Translations under genes and position numbers: made by a program
In this document: positions 8,787 through 20,400 of the stretch, in pieces
How positions within the stretch are numbered: position 1 is the stretch's first letter
How the letters are laid out: each line of letters starts with the position of its first letter
NCBI RefSeq assembly: GCF_000485595.1
Contig: NW_014577181.1
Location: forward strand, 460,254-490,850
DNA length: 30,597 nt
Source: Priapulus caudatus
Taxonomy: Eukaryota > Priapulida > Priapulimorpha > Priapulimorphida > Priapulidae
Direction: 5' to 3'
The notes under the pieces: generated by a model
Database searches by the model: none
What the model saw: only the letters and a program-made list of their open reading frames with translations
What the model was told of the DNA's origin: nothing

Positions 8787-11482
8787 TCACAACCCACTGA
8801 AGTTGGCAAATCCTTGCTGCTGGTTGACCGGTGAGGCTGTTGCTTGCTGTTGTGGCACACCCATCATTCCTGTGGGAGGCAGTCCTGTTAAAGACACAAC
8901 TTCTATGGTTTGATAATGTTGAAGAACATGTAAATATTTGTGGTATTGACATGTACTGAATCATCGTCTTAAACAACTCCTAGCTGTCCATTTAAATTGA
9001 TCATCTCTCAAATAAATTGAGAAATTAACAAATATAGACATATTTAGTTTCATGTGTCAGCATACATATTACTGATTACTTCAGCCTAAAAATTGCTATG
9101 AGTTTGAGCTGTTATAGGATATTAAACAGTAAATGAACAGCAAAACAATAAAAGGAAATATGTACAAAGCAAATCCAAGTATTTACGTGCTGTAAATTTC
9201 TCTACACTGGTACCCCTCTCAACATATGGAAAAAGGTAACTAACATAGTGTACAAACAGGATGCCAGTTGACGGCATCTCGCGAGGGTGAGAATTACGCA
9301 CTAGCGATGTTGACCTATGTAAACAAATCTAATTTGAAATGCAGATCGGTGCACATATCAGTTAAAAGAATGTGTGAACGTTCCACTACATGTTAGCCTT
9401 ACTATAAGTGCTTGTTGTTATGCAAGGACTACCGACAGGTATTGGAATGTTCCAGAAAACATGAAAACGGTTGGGAAAAACGTGAAATCATTGCTTTATG
9501 AAGACCCAAGCACACTCAAACCACATGGGAATATACACATAGCATGCATTCGGGGGAACAGCAACTACCTTGCGGTGGAGAACGAAGCTGGTTCATGCTG
9601 GGCTGCTGCTGTTTCTGATACTGGCTACCAGGATTGCTCAGGCTGTCTAGGCTGATGTTAATCCCAACATTGCTCCATGTATTTGGCTGTAGAAAACACA
9701 AGTTTAGTTAATTGTGCAACGCACAAGATTTCTACAGTAATACCTCACTCTATTACAATGCCAAAATTCTTGACTTCAGTTACATGTGAAAATGCTCCAT
9801 AAACGATAAAGTTAATAACTTTTAAATGTAACAGGGTTAAACATATTACATAAACTTCTATATGTGACATCATAATCTGTAAGCAAGGTTATGAGCCATG
9901 TCAATGTTGGCACTGAAGCAATGTCCAGACTACTCCACTCACAGGGTTTATTTATTCTTAAGCTTACTTAGCTCCATAACAATTTAAAGGGATATTATAC
10001 TCTATAATTATAGAGTTTATGATGATAGTAAGTTAAAGTGCATAAATAATAGTATATACCTACACATTTTTGCAATCACGCATTCAGATTTGTCATAAAA
10101 CAACAGTGAGTTTTGAAATCTTTATTTTTGACCGCTGACATGACACAATGTGATTGTGCTGCCACCCTGACAAAGTTGTACTTCTGCCGAGGGATAATCA
10201 CAAAAGTTTGATACATGTTCATGACATGTCCATGAGTCGAATTTCAGGTATAACAGGAAATTGATTGGGCAATTGAAATGTCTATTGTAAAGACAGTTTG
10301 TAGATTTCTAATTTTTGATTCAGACATAATAGCTTTTTTAATTGTTAATTGTGGTAACCGATTGCACTCAGGACTGAGGAAAGATTAGTTTCACAGATAA
10401 AACTATTATAAAGGTAGATTGTATCACTCATGGTACTGCTTCACGTTGAGCATAGGAATGGCTCTTAACCCTACACTCACAGAGTTACATTATTATATCT
10501 AAAAATTTCATATAATATTGACCATCTTGTCCTCTCGAAAGGAAACCCTAGTAGTAATGGTACTCTGCTAAAATTCAATGATAAAACAGAAATAAGATCA
10601 TTCAATCATGGACAACATTCGCAAAGATGGTGAAACCCCCTGCCAGAAGGAAGTGTGCTGTTATCAGAATTTCAGAGGGGGCATATGAGTACACACAGAC
10701 AGTAGCAGACAGGTAGTAATTAATACCTTATTGTATGAAGCACTTGTGTTCATGAGGAGCATCCGAGGCTGCAGGCCACCTCCTTGTCCCATCTGCTCTC
10801 AAAGACATAAGACAGTCTCCCATTTAACAGCCAGCATGCATAAACACTACAGGTGCAGGATACATACATGTGTGACAGTAAGGCTGTGCCAGTATTTTTC
10901 AAATTTAAATGCATTCTTTTCCACCCATTCCAACACTGATAAAGGATATGTAATAAGGAAAACTGAAGCAGAACCAGACACAAGAAGACAAGAAGTTTGC
11001 AATGTGCTGACAATTACATACATACACATTTAAATACACTGCAAAAAAAAAGTAGAAAGTTTATATTTCTCAGAGCTGAATACCTGGTGCATGTCCATCG
11101 CAGTTGGCATCATTCCCTGTTGTTGTACTGATACCATTCCTTGTGAATTCTGCTGTGCCATCATACCCTTTGACTGCATTACCAATCCTTGTTGCGACAA
11201 AATCCTTGGCTCTTGAGACAGCATCATTCCTTGTGGTGTGGTTGGTATGCCTGACTGTGGTACCATTGCTGGCTGAGATGGTACTACAGAAGGCTGTGTC
11301 ATCACCATTCCCTGGGGCATTGGTGTTGCAGAAGGCTGTGTCATCATTCCCTGGTGCATTGGTGTTACGGAAGGCTGTGCAGTCATCACTCCCTGCTGTG
11401 TTTGTGCAACAGGTTGTGACATCATCATACTCTGGGTTGGGTTCATCGACATGGAGGACTGACCAGGCTGCATAGGCATACC
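8787..11482 (-). CDS. CLINT1: CLINT1 exons encoding the Met/Gln-rich C-terminal tail
   Basis: Exon 11482-11084 (133 codons) is a low-complexity run of Met, Gln, Pro and Ser built from imperfect repeats such as TPMHQGMMTQPSA and TPMPQGMVMTQPSV. Exon 10792-10727 encodes MGQGGGLQPRMLLMNTSASY. Exon 9686-9569 has PNTWSNVGINISLDSLSNPG and QQQPSMNQL, closely matching the human segment with NISLDNLLPG and PQQPSLN. The last exon, 8884-8787, ends QQQGFANFSGL before TGA, where human ends FANFANFSK. The M/Q-rich character and the FANF terminus are family hallmarks. The DNA repeats inside exon 11482-11084 (period about 40-50 bases) could make this exon variable in length. Confidence 0.92.
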
Positions 11483-14400
11483 CTATACAAATTAAATAGA
11501 AGCATGCTTATGGTTATTGTTGAAAATTGCTATGTCTATTGCATGTCCAATATACTCTGGCCCAGATACCTTGAAACTTTTGGGCCGGATTACAAGGTAT
11601 GAAGACAAGTACCCTCTGGATAATTACCTCTTGGGCGACCACCCCCGGACAGTTAGCCTCCAGAGTCCGGACAATTATCCCATACCATTCAACCCCCCCC
11701 CCCTCCCCAGACAACTAACCCATGCCATTCAACCTCCAGTGCCCTGGTTACCAACCGGGGGTACTAGTACCCCCCGGGGGTACCAGCGAACACCACAGGG
11801 GGTACCTGGAAAGCCTCTTAGACAATTTAAAAAAAGTAGTGCTATATAATAATCAGCGAGTGATTCAGGCATCTCTATCGACAGTGCCAACAAATCATGG
11901 TTTTCGGTCGAGGCAAGCAAGCGACAGAGTGGTACCCTCCGCGTGCCAGCACAGCAGCAGCAGCAGCGAGGCCCACGCAGCAGCACGGGCCGCAGGGAGG
12001 AGGGGGAGGGACCCTAAATATGCCAGTGCAGCAGCAGCAGGGCCCACGCAGCATGGGCCGGAGGGAGAAGGAGGAACCCTACGTGTGCCAGCGCAGCAGT
12101 AGACATATGTCCCCGCAGCACGAGCGCGGTAGGGTTACCCCTCTGTGCATCAGGGCAGTAGCGACATTATTCCTAAACAGCCACTGAAGAGCCTCCTAGA
12201 AACAACATTAGTAACTGAATTTTGGTGTAGTCAGCAGATAGGCAAGGCCTGGCTATGGCTCGTGAAGCTATTTCCGTTCTAGTTACGTTTGTAACCAGCT
12301 ACCTGTGTGAAGCAGGCTTTTCAGCCCGTAACCGCCTTGACATCCACAGAGACATGAGAGTCAGTCTGTCAAAAGCTCAACCGCGGTTCAAAAAGTTAGT
12401 TTCTGCCATGCAGCAGCAGTCTTCTCATTGAACTGTCGATTAGTGCAAAGTGCGCTTGATTGGAAAAATTCGCTGTGCGACTGCATTAATAAAACAAACA
12501 TGATGTCAAAATATTCATGACAATACATCTTGGTTCTACACGTTGGTTCTTCATTTTGCTTATGCAGGGGCGTGTACAGGGGGGGGGGGGGTCCAGGAGG
12601 TCCGGACCCCCCCTGCTCGTGCAGAAAACGCATCTAAGGAGGTCTAATTTCAAAAAATTTCTGATGGAGGGTCCCCTAGACCCCCCTCCCATATGCAACA
12701 CCCTATGCAACCCTATGCACCCTATGCAAACATGTTGTCACTCCATAAGCAAACACATTGATAACTCTTGTGAACATTAGCACCGAATGGGGTGTTTTAT
12801 GGTGATCATAAGTTATCAATTGCTCACGAGTGCTGGCAAGCGCAGGAGTGATTACTGATTAATGACACTTACCAAGTTTTGTCCAATAAACTGCTGAGAC
12901 TGAAAGTTAGGCTGTACTGCCACCTGTTGGGCCGTAGACTGTTGAGCCACTTGACCAGCAGATGTTGAAGGCTGGGTGCTCTGAGATTGGAATGCCGAAA
13001 AATCTGCGAAATCATCACTGCAAAAAGATGTGTAATGTATTCCAACCAACTTTCTTAGTATTAACTAATGAATATACATGTACTTGTTTCTGGTAAATCA
13101 AAGCAATCCAATCCAATAATTCTTTCATTATTGACATGTATGCAGGTTGTGCTGCGAGCAGGCTTATTAGTTAGAATTAATGTGTTTTCCATGCCACGTA
13201 TAGAAAACCTCATAGAAACCAGAAGTCACTTATCCAGAGAGCTTGGCACCCGACCAGTTCTGGGTTAGTAAAACTTCCAAACCATCAAAGCCGAGATTTA
13301 ATAAAGGATAAATAATGCATACATTTGAATACTAATAGTATGACTGTATTGAATACTAACTCTATATGACAGGGGAATAGTTCTATAGCAATAAGCATCT
13401 AATAGTACAAGTTTACAGCATTATGAAACAATACCATCAAGCTGTTGAACCAACACGTTACGGACGACGTTTACCCTGTACACCATATATGTGGTCAAAC
13501 TTTAATTGCCTACGAGTCTGCTAAGTAGTAAAACTAAGTTGAGGTAAATTGCAAGTGACACAAAGAAGTCACATCAACTTACGTTGCTTTTGTTGTTGTA
13601 GCACCTGAAGAAAATTGAGAAAAATCTCCAAACTCTCCATTTTCAGTGGCTAAAATTGAATGAATCATCATAACATAAAAACCATGGCTTAATCGTAAGG
13701 TCACATAAAACATACAACTGACCTGTCTACCAGCTGTACAATGCGCCAGTACACACAGTACAGGCGGGCACGGTAGGGGGGGTTCAGAGTCGGGTGGTTC
13801 GAACATTTAATCATCTGTAATTCACTTCCGCACGCATATATTTGCTAATATATTGACTAATCATGCGTCAATAAACTCAATATTCACAGAGAGAATAGCT
13901 AAGACATGCGTCTATAGGTGTCTATAATTTTAGAAATGTAACTCAAATACTCGCAAGATATTAGAGTTAGTACACTATCCTACGGGCCATAGCCGCGCGT
14001 ATATATTAGCCTATGAGCGATACCGTCCGTATATTTTTGGTAATTAATTAAAACTATTCGTTCTTTAATAAACTCAAAATTCACAGAGACCATAGCTAAG
14101 ATGTTTTTATATGCATCTAGAATTTTAGAAAATGTAACTCAAATCGTTCGCGAGATATTACAGTTAGTACACTATCCTACGGGCCATAGCCGCGCGTATA
14201 TATATTATCCTATGAGCGATACCGTGCGTATATTTTTGGTAATTAATTAAACTGTTCGTGCTTTAATAAACTCAAAATTCACAGAGACCATAGCTAAGAC
14301 ATGTATCTAGATTTCTAGAAATGTATCTCAATTCGTTCGCGAGATATGAGAGTTAATACACTTTCATGCCGCCTATAGCGCAATAGCGTATGCGGGGGGG

Positions 14401-17400
14401 GGGGGGTTAACAGCTGTATACAATGTACCAGTACAGGCAGGCGCAGTTCGAACATTTAATCATCTGTAATTCACTTCTAAGGAATATCTACATTGGGCAC
14501 CCCCTCTAATATTTATAGTACTGCCATAGGCTACAACTGTGCCAAGTTTGATGCTTTTTTCAGCTCTGTAACGATCATGAAGCTAAGGGACCTGACTATA
14601 AGGAATATCTACATTGGGCACCCCCTCTAATATTTATAGTACTGCCATAGGCTACAACTGTGCCAAGTTTGATGCTTTTGTCAGCTCTGTAATGATCATG
14701 AAGCTAAGGGACCTGACTACAAGGTTATACAATGACATCATGTTAGGTCTGCTAATAAAGTGCAAACTGACCATTTAGAATAATCACAGCAATCCAATGT
14801 TTACTATGACCCAGGTTCCCTACCTGCTGATTTGGAGGAAATAAAGGGATCTGCAGAAACTTGAGTGAAGGCAGAGTTGCCCTCCAGGTCACCCAAGAGA
14901 TCTATAGCAGAAGGTTTGGCACTTGCTTGAGGTTTAGAAGTAGGTGGTGATTCCACTTCATCAACTACTGCAGATTTAGTTGGACTACGCTGCAAACAAA
15001 TACCACGCTCTAAACCCAACGAGTCGATTTACACACTTAGAAAAAGATAAGAAGCACTGTTATGATTAAACAAAATCATCTTACCATTTCTCTCACAACA
15101 GAATTTAGGATAAAGTCAACCTGATTAATTTGTTTGCATTGCAACCTGATATTTCAATGACAGATGTGATAGGGATAATTACATACCGTTCTGCCCTCTG
15201 AACTGCTGAAGGAGGCAGCTGCACCAAGATCAAGCTTCTTGGGTGCTTTCGTATTGGGTCGCTTAGCTGGACTGCTATTCTCTGACCGACTCTGTGTCCA
15301 GGAATCTTCATCATCACAATACTCACGGCGGCCTTGGCCCCAACCGTTATCCGAGTCATACTTGAAGTCATCATCTTCATTACTGCAAGTGAACCAACAT
15401 GTACATAGAGGGCTAATCACAAAAGTGCAATTATATGTATACCTAAATGCTATTTAACCAAACGATATTCATTTTAGGGCAAATTTATCCATATTATAAC
15501 TGAAACTATATGTCGTTTATAAGAGATTACAATCCTTTTGCTTTTAAATTAATAAATAAGAAACACCCTCGGTATGTTGACTGAAAAGTGGTTTTGCGCA
15601 TATCATCAGATCGTGCGCTTTGAGTGGCGCCACCGTCGTTGTAATCAAACTGTAGTTGTTAGTTTTAAAACATTTTTTTATAATATTTGTAATGGTGATT
15701 GAACCATGAAACTTTTTATGTAGCGTAATTTTAACCTAAATTAACTGAAAATAACCCTAGAACCTAGAGTAAACGATCCCTTTAAGTATATATGATGAGA
15801 CTCCTGACAACGCATACTAACTACACACGCACATATAAATGAATGCGCATACATACATGCACATTCACACGCCTACTATTACATGCACACTTGCACGTAG
15901 CATAGATATATTACTGTGATGACTTGGCAGAAAATTGTGATATGGGCAATCCATGCACTTATAAGGGAAGTTATCATGCGGCATGATAACTTCCCTTATA
16001 AGTGCATGGAAAAAAATTAGGGAAAGTCATGCACACACTAATTAATAATATTTAATAAGCTCATATCTTAGACATGCACACACAGATGAACCACATTACC
16101 TAACGTCTGGCTGGTCTTCCGTGCGTCCCCGTGCGATATTTAGAGTCTCTCGAATTTTTGATTCAATCTTCTCCACAGTTGACGGTTCCTTCCAGCTATC
16201 CATATCTGAGAATTGTGATCTCATGCCTCCGCCAACACTACTACCCCGCCACTGGCTGTCATCCCATCGATCTCCTGAAAGCAGTGAAGTTTGAACGAAG
16301 ATCTGACCCAAATTTTAATTGATATTTACACAAGTGACATGTTTGAATTTGTGCCAAACTGAGCAGGCTGACAACTAAACAAGTAGCTGGTAACCAGTAC
16401 TGGAATGCACTCAATCTTTGAGGTAGGTTTCAATCTTTAGGTGACAAACGTCTCCAAATGCTGAAAATTAGGAGACATCTGGGCTCCAAGACTTAATCTC
16501 GTGGGTAGAGATATCAGTGGGTATGATGGATGGATTGATATGGACTGGTGGTGTTTAAAGCCGCACTATGCGCATCCAAACGCTAATTTCTCCAGTACTA
16601 GACTAGCAAATACTTCGTGTCATGCATAATCACACTACCTTATGACAAAATAAACTCTAGTTCCTCCCATTTCACTGAGCGTTGTCTTATAAAAGGCATT
16701 TGAAAATACCTCCAATGTTGTTGACACTTTCGCGTTGCCCTGCCAAGCAACCGCACAGCGGTGCTGCGGTACAGTGATACAGCGGTGCTGCGCTACAGCG
16801 GTACGGGTGTAGCAAAGATAAAAACATGTGACGTCACCTAACCGCTTCGAGGCTAAATTGTTTGGCAAACAAGTCGGCGTTGGCGCCAGAATGCCAGTTT
16901 TCTCCCCTCTTTCTTGTGGGTTTTAAGCAAACGCGCAGTGAAATGGGAGAAACTAGATTATGCATACATTATAGTGTGATTATGCATGACACGAAGTATT
17001 TGCTAGTCTAGTACTGGAGAAATTAGCGTCTGGATGCGCATAGTGCGGCTTTAAGCTTGACACCTCCAACTAACATTTGCATCTCTCTTAGAAGTATTAT
17101 AAGGCTTAAATGTGAGCAACCTAGGCTATAAATCTCACAAAATCACGGATTCACCACCAACAAGTGCAGTTTAAACAATTCGAATGAGTGCGTAATTTTG
17201 GCTAGACTAAAAAAGGTGCCAAACCATCAACTGCTGGAAAATCGCTGGTGTACTTGTATAATAACTACACTAAAACTAAGAATGCAGCATGTACAAGACT
17301 TATTCAGATGAATATGAGATTTTATGGACACAAACTCAGGGCTTTGCCTAGAATTTTGATTAGGGTAGCCTAGGTAATGATGTGTTTAACTATTAAGTAC

Positions 17401-20400
17401 AATTGCATTAACAGTTCGCTAAGTGGGAATCCAGAGACGTCCCCCTGATGACTGGGGATATCAAGGACCTCGAAACTGCATTCACGATCATTTTCACATC
17501 CATCAGAGTGCCATCCTTAAAATCAATATTTTCCTTGCTTATTCACTGAGTATTTTTGGTGCTACGCTGTATAACCTTACTAAGGCTCCCTCTTATTTAA
17601 AAAGGCATGTAAACGTGAATATAAATAGCTGCAGTATCTGACTGATCTTTTTGCCAGGAAAGCCTAAAACTTTGGCAAAATATTAATTAATTACAGCTGT
17701 CACTTTTCCAAATGTAAAGTAATAGATTTTTCTCATTTAACCCCCTGAATAATACTCAGTTTTAGAACTGTTACGTATATAGCACAATCCTAGCATTATT
17801 AACACTATAAAAGGATTGGAAAGACACAATGAAAGATTATTTATACTTACCATATCTACCCTCGCCTCCGGATAAGCCAATGTACTTATCCTTGTTTTTC
17901 TTTGCCTTCTTGCGCTCCTCTCTAAGCCGATCGTCATCTTGAATGAAGTCTATCAGATCCTTCACCTTTTGTCTTACTGCAAACATGACGCATGTTTTAA
18001 AAAATAGGATGCATGAATCCTAATTTTCATTAAAAAAATGGTTTGAAAAACAATACACACTACACATTTGATATTAGCCTCGTTCACACGAGACCTCGTA
18101 TTTCTGAAATACCGGATTTGCGAAATACCGTATCTGAGACAAATACGCGGCCGAGCGTTCACACGCTGATTCGCGGCTCCAGAAATACGGTATTTGCGAA
18201 CTGCGAGCTGCTTTAAACAATCAAGCGAACAATGCGAAATAAACAATGCAATGCACACCAACTGCCGATAAAATAAGTAGACTGGTCCGCGCTCGACAGT
18301 TCCACTCGCGTTACACTAGAACTGTCGAGCGCGGACCAGTCTATAAAATACGCAGCATCAGAAATCCGGTATTTAGCGTTCACACGAGGAAATGCGCGGT
18401 CCAAGAAATCCGTTATTTCTCAAGCACGGCAAATTATTCGGGGTCTGGGAAGCCTCGTATTTACATGAAATACCGGATCTGTTTAGATACCGTATTTCTT
18501 GGGCCTCGGATTTTGCCTCGTGTGAACGCTAAATACCGGATTTCTTGCTACGTGTGAACGCGGCTATTCTTGCATAAAAATCCCTAATAATAATATCACT
18601 CGTTTGGATTGCTGTGTTCTACAACTCAGTACAAGGTGCACTAATTTAAAATTCTAAAACAAATACCCCTTTAAAGCAATACTTTTTACCTGTTAAAACC
18701 TACCATTTACACCCTGATCTTTTCCCAGCTCATCAATATGTTGGTAGTTCTCCAATCTTCTCAGATCATAGATGTGCTCCCTTGCACTTGTCACAACTCT
18801 CTCAGAGCCATTGCGCACGAGATAAGAGAGAAGGAGCAAAGACTGCAATGCAACCCATTGCCAATACCAATGATCATGCCTGCATTAAACTGTTTCCCAA
18901 ACAAATGCTATTATTTACACACACATAAAATTGAGGTCATATAAAGAAACGTATTGGTCCATGTATATACATAGTGAGTCACAAATATCAATAAATGTAC
19001 CAATACTTAGTACACACATGCGATAGCTGGCACTGCTAATCGGCTGCAATAATATAATGTGTCTTCTTCATCCTAATAAATATTTCGTTGTATTTAACAT
19101 AAAATGCAGTAAGACTAAGATGCCACAACTGGTACGTGATGCATTCTGTATAACAGTATGCTGCATAACATTAACAGTAATGTTAATGCATTACAGCCAA
19201 AACGTTTGTAATGCAATAATCTACAATGTGAATTATGACTGTGTACTGACTACCATCATATATAACTGAAGATGCATTCCTACAAAAAATCTCTCAGCTA
19301 AAGCATATTGTAGCTGTTATGCACATTGCTAACCAATTACCTAGAAAATACAGAGAAGGGTCGACCTTGGCTGCCTTACTTTTAGCTATTGTACTTTCCC
19401 AAAGCAAATGTAGCAGTTTTCTGCTAATTTTGACCCCTCCACTTTTACCACATCATATTTGTTGAGCTCCTGTAGTTTTAATTATCAATAATCTCAAATG
19501 ACCTTTAACTATATGGTGTGCTTGCCAGGCCATGCTGCCAATCAGTACTGCAATTGGACATTCTAACAAATGCCGCAGAGCGACAGCGCTCAACTGACGT
19601 GTACTGTAGCCGGGTATTCTTCTGATAAACTCACTGGCAACCGAATCAAGTGCGCCCTCCCGCCACCGCGTTGATAGGCTTTGCTATACCGGTAGTACAG
19701 TAATAAAGATATAACTGTGTAACTTTAATGACTTCGCCATATTAACGTTATCATGGATATGCGTCGAGCGCGAGCGTAGTGGTGGTGGTGGGGGGATGGT
19801 GGGGGAGGGGTGGCTGGAGGGGGCTCTAATAGCAATTTAGCAGTTCAGTGCAGTTTAACAGTCAACAAATCCATGTTTAACCCTCCTCTTGAGGGTCAAA
19901 AGGTTATCAGACACTTACTCTTTGCATGTCAGTGGAAAGTAGATTTCATGGTCCTTTCAATAAAGTGATAAAAATGGTAGGTCAGCGCTAAAACAAAAAA
20001 GTTTTGCACTCGGTCCGTTAGACCATGGGGCCGTTGTCAGAAACATCATAAAGTTAATGCTAATGTTAATGCCAAGATAACACTTACGACTAATGTTAAT
20101 GTTACGAGAGAAGCGTTGAGAGAAACACATCGCAGCTATTAGAAAACTCACGATATAAACAGGAACTTCATAATTTGATGTCACAAGGCTGCTGATTGGA
20201 TGAGAATCGATCACAAAATTCAAATTCATACACATTTATTGTACATCACAGTAATTTATGCATATTATGATGGCTAACCACATATAAATAATATTTGATG
20301 AAAAACAACACGGTATTGAATTTATTCTGCACAAGCAGCACAACAAGATAAATTCTCACACTGTAACACGAGACGCGAGAGTCGTGGCAAGCATGGCAAG

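Noticed and set aside
11104-11475. 123 codon open frame on +
   Set aside because: It is the antisense shadow of the CLINT1 Met/Gln-rich exon 11482-11084.
13797-13806. GGTTCGAACA resembling a tRNA B box
   Set aside because: No A box or cloverleaf around it, and the motif belongs to a direct repeat that bounds the tandem array.
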